64,000 bases of DNA from Rubrivivax sp. (GCA_016790425.1 JAEUPF010000092.1:28164-92163), one strand, 5' to 3'; shown: positions 49,734 to 59,218, numbered from the stretch's first letter. Numbers and translations: made by a program. Notes: a model not told the origin generated them from the sequence alone.

Positions 49734-50951
49734 TCAGGCCGCTGCGTCCGCTTCGGTTGCTCCGGTTGCTTCGGTTGCCCCGGTTGCTTCCGTTGCTTCG
49801 GTTGCTTCGGTCCCGCGGGCCGCGCCGGCGAGCAGGCGCCGCACCGGAGCGGGCAAGCCGGCAGCGAGCGCTTCTGCGCTGCTCAGCCAGCGCCCCTCGC
49901 CAAGGGGCGCGAGCGCCTCGGGCGCAGGCGCCGGCGCGCGCGCCGGCCATTGCCAGTGCACCGGCTGCAGCATCCAGTCGAAATGCGTCAGCACATGCTT
50001 GAAGGCAGGCAGCGCGGTGCGCCGGCCGGGCCAGCCTTGCGTGTGCGCGGCGAGCGCCGCCTCGTCGTCGAGCAAGGGCAGGCAGGCCAGGCCGGCCCAG
50101 ACGCCACGCTCGGGCCGCCGCACGAGCCACGAGCGGCCGCGGTGCTCGAGCCACAGCATCACGTTGCGGCGCACGCCGCGCACGAGCCTGCGCGTCTTCA
50201 CCGGGTAGTCGTGCGGCCGGCCTTGCGCGTGCGCCACGCAGCGCGCGGCCAGCGGGCATTGCGCGCACAGCGGCTGGCGTGCCAGGCATACGGTGGCGCC
50301 CAGGTCCATCAGCCCTTGCGTGTAGCGCTCGATGCCGCGCCGGGGCAACTGCGCCTCGGCGGCCGCCCACAGCGCGCGCATGGCGGGCGCTTCGGCCAGG
50401 TCCTGCTCGAAGCCGAGTGCGCGCGTCAGCACGCGCTTGACGTTGCCGTCGAGGATGGCGGCGCGCTCGCCGAAGCAGAAGGCGGCGATCGCTGCGGCAG
50501 TGCTGCGGCCGATGCCGGGCAGCCGCGCCAGCGCCGCGCTGCTGCCCGGGAAGCGGCCGCCGTGCGCGGCCACCACCTGCTGCGCCGCGCGGTGCAGATG
50601 GCGCGCGCGGCTGTAGTACCCGAGGCCGCTCCACAGCGCCAGCACCTCGGCCAGCGGGGCCGCGGCCAGGGCGTGCACGTCGGGGAAGCGGGCCAGGAAG
50701 CGCCGGTAGTAGCCGAGCACGGTCGCGACCTGGGTCTGCTGCAGCATCACTTCCGACAGCCACACGCGGTACGGGTCGCGCTCGCCGATCCACGGCAGGC
50801 CGCGGCGGCCGTGCCGGCGCTGCCAGCGCTGCACGAGGGTGGCGAGGCTGGCCGGGGCGGCGGCAGCGTGGGCGTTGCCGGCGGCGCGAGCGCCCTGGCG
50901 GCCGGCCGGCGCGGACGCACGCTCGCGCGCGGGGCGTCTGCGCTGGCTCAA
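49734..50951 (-). CDS. mutY: A/G-specific adenine DNA glycosylase MutY (TTG start, repeat-coded C-terminal tail)
   Basis: Removes adenine paired with 8-oxoguanine. Helix-hairpin-helix core: LPWIGERDPYRVWLSEVMLQQTQVATVLGYY with the catalytic glutamate, LARLPGIGRSTAAAIAAFCFG, and ILDGNVKRVLTRALG with the catalytic aspartate. The 4Fe-4S ligands C-x6-C-x2-C-x5-C are in CLARQPLCAQCPLAARC. The C-terminal MutT-like domain (WLVRRPERGVWAGLACLP) is present. No ATG precedes the core. TTG at 50951 overlaps the stop of the upstream GTPase gene (TTGA) and is the best coupled start; GTG 50834 would remove the first helix. The last 25 residues are EAT/GAT tripeptide repeats coded by a 9-base tandem repeat. 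Total 405 residues, slightly long. Confidence 0.93.
   Translation of the reverse strand: MSQRRRPARERASAPAGRQGARAAGNAHAAAAPASLATLVQRWQRRHGRRGLPWIGERDPYRVWLSEVMLQQTQVATVLGYYRRFLARFPDVHALAAAPLAEVLALWSGLGYYSRARHLHRAAQQVVAAHGGRFPGSSAALARLPGIGRSTAAAIAAFCFGERAAILDGNVKRVLTRALGFEQDLAEAPAMRALWAAAEAQLPRRGIERYTQGLMDLGATVCLARQPLCAQCPLAARCVAHAQGRPHDYPVKTRRLVRGVRRNVMLWLEHRGRSWLVRRPERGVWAGLACLPLLDDEAALAAHTQGWPGRRTALPAFKHVLTHFDWMLQPVHWQWPARAPAPAPEALAPLGEGRWLSSAEALAAGLPAPVRRLLAGAARGTEATEATEATGATEATGATEADAAA
49752..49810. repeat. 9-base tandem repeat inside the 3' end of mutY
   Basis: Six to seven imperfect copies of TTCGGTTGC in plus-strand reading, coding Ala-Thr-Glu tripeptides on the minus strand. Being a multiple of three, copy changes would lengthen or shorten the MutY tail without a frameshift. 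Confidence 0.85.
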
Positions 50952-53026
50952 GCCGGCGCGTCCAGCTGCGCCGGGGAGGGCGCGGCGGGCATCGCGGGCG
51001 CGGCGGGCAGGGTGGAAGTGAGCGTCGGCAGGGCGCGGCCGTCGCTGCCGGAGGGCGCGCTGCCGCTGCCGGGCACCACGGCGTCGACGAGCAGGTCTTC
51101 CTCGCCCGGCGCGCAGCGCGCCGCGCTCACCGCGTTGGCCGCGAGCACCTCGATGCGGCTGATGAGCTGCACGAGGTGGTCTTCCTGCCCCTGCACTTCG
51201 GCGATGCGCAGCTCCAGTTCGCCGGCGGCGCTTTGCACGCGCTCGAGCGATTCGCGCCGGCGCGCGAAGCCGCGCCGACGCTCGCGCAGCTGCATCTCGA
51301 TCTGGCCCGAGCTCGCCTTGCTCCACAGCTCCAGTTCGGCGGCGGCGTTCTCGAAGATCACCCGCAGCTTGGACAACAGCATGCGCCGGAACTGCTCGGC
51401 AAAGCCCGGCTGCGCCATGCGCCAGGCCTGGTGGAAGCCGAAGTAGCGGCTGTAGTTGTCCTCGATCAGCGACAGCTCGCGCTTGTAGGTGTCCAGCCCC
51501 GGCACCGGGCCCACGACGAGCGCGAAGCCGAACTCGGTGTTCAGCTGCGTGAAGCTGGCGTCGAGCATCTGGCGCATCTCGTCGGCCTGGCGTTCGGCGG
51601 CGGCGAGCACGGCGCGCAGCCGCGCCAGCAGCTCGCCGAACGCGGCCTTGCCGCCGATGTTGAACGGCCGGCCGCTGGTCTGGCCCTGCAGCAGCGCCAC
51701 CTCGCGGCGCAGCGTGTCGTTGGAAAGGCGCGAAGTCATCTCGCGCAGCTGGCGCATCTGCACCGAGCGCAGCGCCGCCAGGCGCGCGGTGCAGCGCTCG
51801 AACTCGGCCGCTTCGGCTTCGACGCGGTCGAGCATGCGTGCGAGCTTGCCGCTGCTCTTGCCGCGCAGCCCGCGCAGCTCGATCAACTGCTCGGCGGTGT
51901 GGCGGCGGCGGTCGGTCAGGCGGTGCAAGGCGCCGGCCAGGAGCTGCGTCACCACCGTCACGGCCGCCTGCACCAGCAGCTCGTGCCGGCGCGGCATCAG
52001 CTCCTGCGCCAGTGCGCGCTCCAGCGGCGGGATGCGGCTGGCGGTGACGGCCGCAGCGTCGTGGCCCACGCGCGCCGACAGCGCGTCGCGAGCCGACAGC
52101 GCGAAGACGCGGGTCAGCGGGATCTGCAGCGTGTTGCTCGTCACCAGGCGCTGGTGCTCGATCTGCTCGGCCACCTCCTCGGCGGTGGCCAGCGGGTCGA
52201 CCAGGGTGTCGATCTTGTTCAGCACCACGAAGCGCTCGAGGCTGGCGCCGCCCAGGTGCTCGCGCCAGATGGCCAGATCGGTGCGCGTGACGCCGGTGTC
52301 CGCCGCCAGCACGAACACCACCGCGTGCGCAGTGGGCAGCAGGCCCAGCGTCAGCTCGGGCTCGGCGCCGATCGCGTTCAGCCCCGGCGTGTCGATGACG
52401 ACGAGGCCGGCTTCGAGCAGCGGGTGCGGATAGTTGATGAGCGCGTGCCGCCAGGCCGGCACCTCGACGAGGTCGTCGGCGCCCTGCGGCGGGTTGTCCT
52501 CGGGCTGCTCGGCGTTCCAGAAGCCCAGCGCGGTGGCCTGCTCGACGCTGACGCGCTGCGTGCGCGTCACCGCCGACAGTGCCTGCGTCAGCGCCTGCGG
52601 ATTGCGCGGCTCCAGCGGCACGTGCTGCCAGCTGTCGGGGCGGCCGCGCAACTCGGCCAGCGAGTAGCCGCGCAGCCGCGTCTCGATGGGCAGCAGCGAA
52701 AGCCGCGGCGGCTCGTCCGGTTCGTGCCGCAGTTCGACCGGGCACATCGTCGTGCGGCCCGGGGTCGCGGGCAGCACGCGGCGGCCGGCGTCGGCGAAGA
52801 AGATGGCGTTGATCAGCTCGGACTTGCCGCGCGAGAACTCGGCCACGAAGGCGAGCACGAGCTTGTCGGAGGCGAGCCGTTCGCGCAGCGCGGTGATCTG
52901 CGCCGAGGCGGCTTCGTCGAGCAGGTCGCTGCCCGAAAGCAGCGCCGCGAGCTGCTGCACCCGCCTGTCCACCGCGGCACGCCAGCCGGCCAGGGCGTCG
53001 AGGTGACTGGCGATGACGGTCTTCAT
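50948..53026 (-). CDS. Dynamin-like large GTPase
   Basis: A 692-residue bacterial dynamin-family protein. G1 is AEFSRGKSELINAI (about residues 62-75), the G2 threonines are in PGRTTMCPVEL, G3 is VVIDTPGLN, and G4 is VVLNKIDTL. Long Ala/Arg/Glu-rich helices after residue 340 form the stalk (RLTDRRRHTAEQLIELRGL and onward), and a hydrophobic stretch GFALVVGPVPGLDTYKREL is conserved in this beta/gammaproteobacterial group. The C-terminal 40 residues are Pro/Ala/Ser-rich. It may remodel or protect membranes. It lies between the two oxidised-guanine repair genes and is coupled to mutY by a 4-base overlap. Confidence 0.93.
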   Translation of the reverse strand: MKTVIASHLDALAGWRAAVDRRVQQLAALLSGSDLLDEAASAQITALRERLASDKLVLAFVAEFSRGKSELINAIFFADAGRRVLPATPGRTTMCPVELRHEPDEPPRLSLLPIETRLRGYSLAELRGRPDSWQHVPLEPRNPQALTQALSAVTRTQRVSVEQATALGFWNAEQPEDNPPQGADDLVEVPAWRHALINYPHPLLEAGLVVIDTPGLNAIGAEPELTLGLLPTAHAVVFVLAADTGVTRTDLAIWREHLGGASLERFVVLNKIDTLVDPLATAEEVAEQIEHQRLVTSNTLQIPLTRVFALSARDALSARVGHDAAAVTASRIPPLERALAQELMPRRHELLVQAAVTVVTQLLAGALHRLTDRRRHTAEQLIELRGLRGKSSGKLARMLDRVEAEAAEFERCTARLAALRSVQMRQLREMTSRLSNDTLRREVALLQGQTSGRPFNIGGKAAFGELLARLRAVLAAAERQADEMRQMLDASFTQLNTEFGFALVVGPVPGLDTYKRELSLIEDNYSRYFGFHQAWRMAQPGFAEQFRRMLLSKLRVIFENAAAELELWSKASSGQIEMQLRERRRGFARRRESLERVQSAAGELELRIAEVQGQEDHLVQLISRIEVLAANAVSAARCAPGEEDLLVDAVVPGSGSAPSGSDGRALPTLTSTLPAAPAMPAAPSPAQLDAPA

Positions 53027-53212
53027 CCGACGGCGGGGTGAGCTGACCCGGGTGGGTGATGAGCGCGCTGACGAGCGCGGCGGATGCTAGCGCAGGGGTT
53101 GCGCGGCCGTTGTGTCCGTTGGTCTCGTTCGGGCGGGCGGCGCGCGCTCGCGCGGCACGAATGCGCGCCTTTGCCGGCAAGCGTGGCGGGCGGCGCGCGC
53201 GCCGATGCCGGG

Positions 53213-54061
53213 TTATCGGCGCTGGCAGCCGGCGCAGTAGAAGGTCGAGCGGCCGGCCTGCACGATGCGCCGCACCGGGCGCGCGCAACGCGGGCAAGGC
53301 AGGCCTTCGCGGCCGTACACCGCCGCTTCGGCCTGGTAGGCCCCGGCGGCGCCGTGCACGTCGCTGAAGTCGCGCAGCGTCGAGCCGCCGAGGGCCAGCG
53401 CCTGGGCCAGCGTGGCGCGCAGCGCCTGAAGCAGCCGGCCGGCGCGCGCGGCGCTGAGGCGGTCGCTGCGCGCCAGGGGGTGCACGCCGGCGCGGTGCAG
53501 CGCCTCGCAGGCGTAGATGTTCCCGGCGCCCACCACCACTTCGCCGCCCAGCAGCACCGCCTTGATCGGCGAGCGGCGCGCCTTCAGCGCCTCATGCAGC
53601 TTCGCGGCCGTCAGCGCCGGATCGAACGGCTCGGCGCCCAGGCGGGCCAGCAGCTTCGACGCGGGGGCCCGGTCCAGCGCCGGGGCATAGACCACGGCGC
53701 CGAAGCGGCGCGGGTCCGTCAGGCGCAGTGTGCCGTGGTCGGTGACGAGGTCGAAGTGGTCGTGTGCGCCGGGCGCGCCGGCGCTGTCCGCCGCGGCTCC
53801 GCCCGGGTGCAACGCCAGCGAGCCCGACATGCCCAGGTGCACCAGCAGCCCGCCGGCGGCGTGGCCTTCGCGCGCCAGCGGCAGCCACAGGTACTTGCCG
53901 CGGCGCGCCACCGGCCCGAGCGTCGCGCCCACCAGCCGCGCGCTGCCGCAGCCCAGCGGCCAGCGCAGCGCTTTGCCCAGGCGAACACCGAGGACGCGCG
54001 CGCCGCGCAATGGCTCGTCGATTCCTTGGCGGGTGACCTCCACCTCCGGTAACTCGGGCAT
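53213..54061 (-). CDS. mutM: Formamidopyrimidine-DNA glycosylase (MutM/Fpg)
   Basis: A 282-residue base-excision enzyme that removes 8-oxoguanine and opens the strand. The N-terminal PELPEVE with catalytic Pro2 and Glu3, the lysine in RRGKYLWLPL, HLGMSGSL, DPRRFG, and the DNA-binding GAGNIYACEALHRAGVHPLA are present. The C-terminal zinc finger is CPRC ... CAGC, with 16 residues between the pairs. Complete and of normal length. It is divergent from the TPR gene and in the same direction as the dynamin-like gene and mutY. Confidence 0.98.
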   Translation of the reverse strand: MPELPEVEVTRQGIDEPLRGARVLGVRLGKALRWPLGCGSARLVGATLGPVARRGKYLWLPLAREGHAAGGLLVHLGMSGSLALHPGGAAADSAGAPGAHDHFDLVTDHGTLRLTDPRRFGAVVYAPALDRAPASKLLARLGAEPFDPALTAAKLHEALKARRSPIKAVLLGGEVVVGAGNIYACEALHRAGVHPLARSDRLSAARAGRLLQALRATLAQALALGGSTLRDFSDVHGAAGAYQAEAAVYGREGLPCPRCARPVRRIVQAGRSTFYCAGCQRR

Positions 54062-54302
54062 GAAATCATTATGTGAGAATGGTCCGAAGGGCCCTCTCGA
54101 AGCCTCGCCTCGTGGCGATTCCCCCGCTGGACGGATCCGCCGGCAGCAACTCGCCCCGCTTCAAGCTCGCCGCCCACGGCGTTTGGTTCCACCCTCCCGG
54201 TCACCCCGGGGCCGTCCGTCCGGTCACCTTCCGGTTGCTTCCCCGGCCGCTGTCCAGCCCTCGTCCGTCTTCTCTCGGCGCTTCGGCGCCGGCCTGCCCG
54301 CC

Positions 54303-56294
54303 ATGCTTGTTCCTGCCCGCCGCGCGGCCCTTGTTCCGCGATTCGTTCCGCTGGCTTCTGCGCGCCTTCACTCTCCGCGCCTTCGCGCTCGCTCGATCCT
54401 GACCCCGGTCGCGCCGGCCGTCCGCACCGTGTTCGGTGCGCTCGCGTTGGCGGCGCTCGCGTGGGCGGGGCCCGCCCGGGCGGCCATCGCGCAGGCCGGC
54501 GCCCCGGTGCTCACGCCGCCGGCCGCGGCCAGCGAAGGCGCGCTGCCGCCGGTGCCCAACTCGGCGCTGGACGCGCCGCTGTTCTACCAGCTGCTGATCG
54601 GCGAGCTCGAACTGCGCGGCGGCGAGAACGGCACCGCCTACGCGGTGATCCTCGACGCGGCGCGGCGCACGCGCGACGAGGCGCTGTTCCGCCGCGCCGT
54701 GGACATCGCGCTGGCGGCGCGCTCGGGCGAGCAGGCGCTGGCCGCCGCGCGTGCCTGGCGGTCGTCGCGGCCGGAATCGGCCGATGCGCTGCGCACCCAA
54801 CTGCAGATCCTGGTGGCGCTGGGGCGCCTGGCCGACGCGGCCGAACCGGCGCGCGCGCTCATCAACGCCACCCCGCCCGAGGAGCGCGGCAACACCATCG
54901 CCGCGCTGCCGCGCTTCTTCGGCCGTGCCGGCGAGCCGAAGGCCGTGGCCGCGCTCGTCGAGGAGATCGTGCGTCCGCACATGCAGGCCGAGGCGACGCG
55001 CGTGCCCGCCCGCGTGGCGCAAGGCCGCGCCTGGCTGGCCGCGGGCGACGACGCGCGCGCGCTGGCCCTGGCGCGCGAGGCGGCCAGCCTGGAGCCGGCA
55101 GCGTCCGGGCCGGTGCTGCTGGCGCTGGAGATGATGAAGAAGCAGCCCGAGGCCGAGAGCATCGTCGCTTCGTTCATGGCCCGCCCCGACGCCGAGCCGC
55201 AGATCCGGCTGGCCTACGTGCGCGCGCTCACCGATGGGCAGCGCTACGCCGAGGCGGTGACGCAGCTTCAGCAGGCGGTGCGGCAGCAGCCCGACTTCGC
55301 GCCCGCCTACCTGACGCTGGGTGCGCTGCAGCTCGAGCTGCGCAGCCCGCGCGAGGCCGAGACGGCGCTCAAGCGCTACGTGGAACTGGTGCAGGGGCCG
55401 GCGGCCGCGAACGGCGCGGCGCCGGGCACCGGAGGGCTGGCACCGGCCGTTCCCGTCGCGCCGCCCGCGGCCAGCACCGACGAAGGCGATGATGACGACG
55501 CGCCGTTGGCGCGCGCCGGCTCCGAGCGCGGTCTCGTGCAGGCGTGGCTGATGCTCGCGCAGGCCGCCGAGCAGCGCGGCGACTTCGCTGGCGCAGAGGG
55601 CTGGCTGGCGCGCATCGAAGACCCGCGGCGCGCGCTCGAAGTGCAGACGCGGCGCGCGTCGATGCTGGCGCGCCAGGGCAAGGTCAGCGAGGCGCGGCAG
55701 ATGATCCGCCAGGCGCCCGAGCGCACCACCGAAGACGGCCGCGCCAAGCTGGTGGCCGAACTCGGCGTGCTGCGCGAGGTGAAGCGCTGGCGCGAGGCCT
55801 ACGACCTCCTGGCCGGCGCGCTGAAGCGCCAGCCCGACGACAGCGACTTCGTCTACGAGCAGGCGATGATGGCCGAGAAGCTGGAGCGCGTGGACGAGAT
55901 GGAGCGGCTGCTGCGCCGCGTGATCGAGCTCAAGCCCACCAACGCGCACGCGTACAACGCGCTGGGCTACTCGCTGGCCGATCGGCGCCAGCGCCTGCCC
56001 GAGGCGCGCGACCTCATCCGCCGCGCGCTCGAGCTGGCGCCGGGCGACCCGTTCATCACCGACAGCCTCGGCTGGGTCGAGTTCCGCATGGGCAACGGTG
56101 AGGCGGCGCTGCGGCACCTGGAAGGCGCCTGGCGGGCGCGCCCCGACACCGAGATCGGCGCTCACCTGGGTGAAGTGCTGTGGACGCTCGGCCGCAAGGA
56201 CGAGGCGCGCCGCATCTGGCGCGAGGCGCGCGCCAAGGACGCCAACAACGAGGTGCTGCGCGAGACGCTGAAGCGGTTGCGCGTCGAGCTGTGA
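54303..56294 (+). CDS. Tetratricopeptide-repeat protein
   Basis: A 663-residue TPR protein. An Arg-rich head precedes a hydrophobic, signal-like segment (VFGALALAALAWAGPARA), so it is probably periplasmic or anchored. Helical repeats fill the rest; the best are near the end (AHAYNALGYSLADRRQRLPEARDLIRRALELAPGDPFITDSLGWVEFRMGNGEAALRHLEGAW). An acidic, Pro/Ala-rich linker (STDEGDDDDA) is at about 395. This gene is regularly followed by lolB in Betaproteobacteria, as here, so it may help outer-membrane lipoprotein handling. The ATG at 54303 is uncertain; a start closer to the hydrophobic segment is possible. Confidence 0.9.
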   Translation: MLVPARRAALVPRFVPLASARLHSPRLRARSILTPVAPAVRTVFGALALAALAWAGPARAAIAQAGAPVLTPPAAASEGALPPVPNSALDAPLFYQLLIGELELRGGENGTAYAVILDAARRTRDEALFRRAVDIALAARSGEQALAAARAWRSSRPESADALRTQLQILVALGRLADAAEPARALINATPPEERGNTIAALPRFFGRAGEPKAVAALVEEIVRPHMQAEATRVPARVAQGRAWLAAGDDARALALAREAASLEPAASGPVLLALEMMKKQPEAESIVASFMARPDAEPQIRLAYVRALTDGQRYAEAVTQLQQAVRQQPDFAPAYLTLGALQLELRSPREAETALKRYVELVQGPAAANGAAPGTGGLAPAVPVAPPAASTDEGDDDDAPLARAGSERGLVQAWLMLAQAAEQRGDFAGAEGWLARIEDPRRALEVQTRRASMLARQGKVSEARQMIRQAPERTTEDGRAKLVAELGVLREVKRWREAYDLLAGALKRQPDDSDFVYEQAMMAEKLERVDEMERLLRRVIELKPTNAHAYNALGYSLADRRQRLPEARDLIRRALELAPGDPFITDSLGWVEFRMGNGEAALRHLEGAWRARPDTEIGAHLGEVLWTLGRKDEARRIWREARAKDANNEVLRETLKRLRVEL

Positions 56295-56986
56295 ACGGCG
56301 GTGCGGCGCGCGCGCCGGCCGGGCCTGCCCCGCGGCCGGCCACGCAAGGCACCGAGTCGGGCCTGCTGCGCCGCTGCCGCGCGCTTGGGCTGGCGATGTC
56401 GGCGGCCTTGCTGGGCGCTTGTGCCAGTGCGCCGCCGGCCACGGAGAACCTGGCCCTCACCGCCAGTGGCCGGCTGGCGGTGCGCGTCGACGCCACGGCC
56501 GAACGGCCGGCGCAGAGCCTGAGTGCGGCCTTCGAGTGGCGCGGCGACGGCGAGCGTGGCGAGCTGACGTTGCTGTCGCCACTGGGCAGCCGCATCGCCC
56601 AGGCGCGCTGGACGCCGCAGGACGCCTGGCTCGTCACGCCGGAAGGGCAGGCACGCTTCGAGTCGCTGGAGGCCCTGGCCGAGCGCGCTTTCGGCGAACG
56701 CATTCCTCTGGCGGCCTGGCCCGACTGGCTGGCCGGGCGGCCTTGGCCAGGGGCCGCATCGGCGCCGCTGGCTGCCGCGGCGAGCGCGAGTGCCGGCGGC
56801 GCAGGCGCGGCCGGCGCCGCGCCCGGGTTCGAACAACTCGGCTGGCGCGTCGACCTCGCCCGCTACAGCGAGGGCCGCATCGAAGCGCAGCGCAGCGCGC
56901 CGCCGGCGGTGGCCGTGCGCATCGTGCTCGACAAGGCCGACGAAGCGCCGCCGCGCCCCGCCGCTGCCGGAGCGAAGCGCCCATGA
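56291..56986 (+). CDS. lolB: Outer-membrane lipoprotein insertion protein LolB
   Basis: A 231-residue lipoprotein that accepts lipoproteins from LolA and places them in the outer membrane. Lipobox LLGAC puts the acylated cysteine at about residue 44, after a rather long head. The LolB fold is visible in LTASGRLAVRVDATAERPAQSLSAAFEWRGDGERGELTLLSPLGSRIAQARW and FESLEALAERAFGERIPLAAWPDWLAGRPW. An Ala/Gly-rich insertion occurs near 155-178. The GTG start overlaps the stop of the TPR gene (GTGA), and the stop overlaps the ispE start (ATGA), so three genes are translationally chained. Confidence 0.95.
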   Translation: MNGGAARAPAGPAPRPATQGTESGLLRRCRALGLAMSAALLGACASAPPATENLALTASGRLAVRVDATAERPAQSLSAAFEWRGDGERGELTLLSPLGSRIAQARWTPQDAWLVTPEGQARFESLEALAERAFGERIPLAAWPDWLAGRPWPGAASAPLAAAASASAGGAGAAGAAPGFEQLGWRVDLARYSEGRIEAQRSAPPAVAVRIVLDKADEAPPRPAAAGAKRP

Positions 56987-57963
56987 CGCTGCGCGCGCTG
57001 CACGACGTGCCGGCCCCGGCCAAGCTGAACCTGTTCCTGCACGTGGTGGGCCGGCGCGCCGACGGTTATCACCTGCTCGAGTCACTCTTCGTGCTCGTCG
57101 ACTGGGCCGACCGGCTGCACTTCGAGCGGCGCGAAGACGGAAGACTGCTGCGCCACGACCTGCGCTCGCCCGAGAGCCTCCCTGCCGCAACGGCGGCGCT
57201 GCCGCCCGATGACTTGTGCATCCGCGCCGCGCGTGCGCTCGCGCAGGCCAGCGGCACGACGCTCGGTGCCGACATCCACCTCGACAAGCGCGTCCCCGCC
57301 GGAGCGGGCATGGGCGGCGGCAGCTCGGACGCGGCGAGCACGCTGCTGGCGCTGAATCGCCTGTGGGGCCTGAACTGGCCGCGCGAGCGGCTGGCGGCGC
57401 TGGGCCTGGCGCTCGGCGCCGACGTGCCGTTCTTCGTGCACGGCGAGAACGCGCTCGTCGAAGGCATCGGCGAAAGGCTCAGGCCGGCGGTGGTGCCGTC
57501 GCGGCGCTACGCGGTGGTGAAGCCGGAGGCGTCGCTCGGCACGGCCGAGGTCTTCGGCCACCCGGCGCTGGTGCGCGACAGTGTGCGGCTCGGGGAATCG
57601 GCGCGCGCCGCTATACTTGCGGGCTCTTTCGAGGGCTTCGAAGGCTTCGGGCGGAACGATCTGCAGCCGGTGGCCGAAGACCGATGCAGCGAAGTGGCCG
57701 AGGCGGCCCGCTGGCTCGCCCGGCGCTTCGGCGCCAGCCGCATGACCGGCTCGGGCAGTGCGGTCTTCAGCACGTTGCCCCCGGAAGCGGTTTCGCAAGC
57801 AGTTGCAAGAGGGTTTTCGGCTTCAGGCGCGCTCGGTCCCCCCGCGGCGATGCCCGGGCCGGCAGCGGCGGCCCCGCAGGGGTTGCCGGATCTGCCGACC
57901 GGGTGGGTGGGTCGGTTGTGCCAGGGCCTGGCCCGCCACCCGTTGGCGGACTGGGCCCGCTGA
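56983..57963 (+). CDS. ispE: 4-diphosphocytidyl-2-C-methyl-D-erythritol kinase
   Basis: A 326-residue GHMP kinase of the MEP isoprenoid pathway. The start DVPAPAKLNLFLHVVGRRADGYHLLESLF is typical. The ATP site is KRVPAGAGMGGGSSDAASTLL near 105-125, then LGADVPFFVHGENALVEGIGE. The C-terminal GHMP motif MTGSGSAVFS is near 250. The C-terminal part after residue 270 is longer than in E. coli, with a Pro/Ala-rich loop before GWVGRLCQGLARHPLADWAR. ATG overlaps the lolB stop. Confidence 0.97.
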   Translation: MTLRALHDVPAPAKLNLFLHVVGRRADGYHLLESLFVLVDWADRLHFERREDGRLLRHDLRSPESLPAATAALPPDDLCIRAARALAQASGTTLGADIHLDKRVPAGAGMGGGSSDAASTLLALNRLWGLNWPRERLAALGLALGADVPFFVHGENALVEGIGERLRPAVVPSRRYAVVKPEASLGTAEVFGHPALVRDSVRLGESARAAILAGSFEGFEGFGRNDLQPVAEDRCSEVAEAARWLARRFGASRMTGSGSAVFSTLPPEAVSQAVARGFSASGALGPPAAMPGPAAAAPQGLPDLPTGWVGRLCQGLARHPLADWAR

Positions 57964-58035
57964 GCCAGGCGTGAGCGAAGCGTGAGCGAGAGTTCTCGGT
58001 GGCGGCGGTCCGGACCGGAGCGCCGCCTCCCGTGT

Positions 58036-58112
58036 AGGGGAGTCGCCAAGTTGGTTAAGGCATCGGATTTTGATTCCGACATGCGAGGGTTCGAGTCCTT
58101 CCTCCCCTGCCA
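58036..58112 (+). tRNA. tRNA-Gln (anticodon TTG)
   Basis: A 77-base tRNA with encoded CCA. Acceptor stem AGGGGAG / CTCCCCT pairs perfectly, the anticodon loop is TTTTGAT (anticodon TTG) on the stem TCGGA / TCCGA, and the T-arm has GGTTCGAGTCC. Placed between ispE and prs, the standard position in Betaproteobacteria. Confidence 0.97.
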
Positions 58113-58201
58113 GACCACAACGACCGGTCGTCAGCCTGCACCCGGCTGACCCGGCCGGCCCGGGCGAGCCGGGCTTCAACCGTCCCGGCGGAGTTCGACC
58201 C

Positions 58202-59164
58202 GTGCTGTTCAACACCGTGCTCTTCACCGGCAACGCCAATCCGGCGTTGGCGCAGGAGATCGCCACCCATCTGGACGTCGAACTCGGCGCGGCCTCGGTG
58301 GGGCGCTTCTCCGACGGCGAGGTGACGGTCGAGATCCGCCAGAACGTGCGCGCGCGCGACGTCTTCGTCGTGCAGCCCACCTGCGCGCCGGTCAACGAGC
58401 ACCTGATGGAACTGCTGGTGATGGTCGACGCGATGAAGCGCGCCAGCGCCCGCCGCATCACCGCGGTGATCCCGTACTTCGGCTATGCGCGGCAGGACCG
58501 CCGGCCGCGCAGCACCCGCGTGCCCATCAGCGCGAAGGTGGTGGCGAACCTGCTGGAGACCGTGGGCGTCGAGCGCGTGCTGACGATGGACCTGCACGCC
58601 GACCAGATCCAGGGCTTCTTCGACATCCCGGTGGACAACATCTACGCCAGCCCCGTGCTGCTGTCCGACCTGAAGAGCAAGCGCTACACGAACCTCGTCG
58701 TCGTGTCGCCCGACGTCGGCGGCGTGGTGCGGGCGCGGGCGCTGGCCAAGCAGCTGGGCTGCGACCTGGCGATCATCGACAAGCGCCGCGCCGCGGCCAA
58801 CGTGTCCGAGGTGATGCACGTCATCGGCGACATCGAAGGCCGCAACTGCGTGATCATGGACGACATGATCGACACCGCCGGCACGCTGGTGAAGGCGGCC
58901 GACGTGCTGAAGGAGCGCGGCGCCAAGAGCGTCTATGCCTACTGCACGCACCCGGTGTTCTCCGGCCCGGCGGTCGAGCGCATCGCCAAGAGCGCGATGG
59001 ACGAGGTGGTGGTGACCAACACCATCCCGCTGAACGACAAGGCCAAGGCCTGCCCGAAGATCCGCCAGCTCTCGGTGGCGTTCCTGTTCGCCGAGACGAT
59101 CCGCCGCATCAGCGACGGCGAGTCGGTCACGTCGCTGTTCTCGGAGCAGAACAACAACTTCTAG
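58202..59164 (+). CDS. prs: Ribose-phosphate pyrophosphokinase (PRPP synthetase)
   Basis: A 320-residue enzyme that makes phosphoribosyl pyrophosphate for purine, pyrimidine, histidine, tryptophan and NAD synthesis. The motifs are [54 protein letters not shown] (ATP loop), [34 protein letters not shown], and the PRPP loop [15 protein letters not shown]. Start is GTG 58202; a second GTG at 58217 would also leave the whole domain. Followed by two tandem hairpins and rplY. Confidence 0.97.
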   Translation: MLFNTVLFTGNANPALAQEIATHLDVELGAASVGRFSDGEVTVEIRQNVRARDVFVVQPTCAPVNEHLMELLVMVDAMKRASARRITAVIPYFGYARQDRRPRSTRVPISAKVVANLLETVGVERVLTMDLHADQIQGFFDIPVDNIYASPVLLSDLKSKRYTNLVVVSPDVGGVVRARALAKQLGCDLAIIDKRRAAANVSEVMHVIGDIEGRNCVIMDDMIDTAGTLVKAADVLKERGAKSVYAYCTHPVFSGPAVERIAKSAMDEVVVTNTIPLNDKAKACPKIRQLSVAFLFAETIRRISDGESVTSLFSEQNNNF

Positions 59165-59171
59165 AGGATCA

Positions 59172-59218
59172 GCCGGCCCTCCGGGCCGGCCAGGCGGACG
59201 GGCTTGAACAGCCCGTCC
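59172..59218 (+). promoter_or_regulatory. Two tandem hairpins between prs and rplY
   Basis: First: GCCGGCCC-TCC-GGGCCGGC (59172-59190), a perfect 8-bp stem. Second: GGACGGGC-TTGAACA-GCCCGTCC (59196-59218), again a perfect 8-bp stem, five bases later. Neither has a U-run. They may be a weak terminator for prs, or a leader structure of the rplY message (possible L25 autoregulation or processing). Confidence 0.5.
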
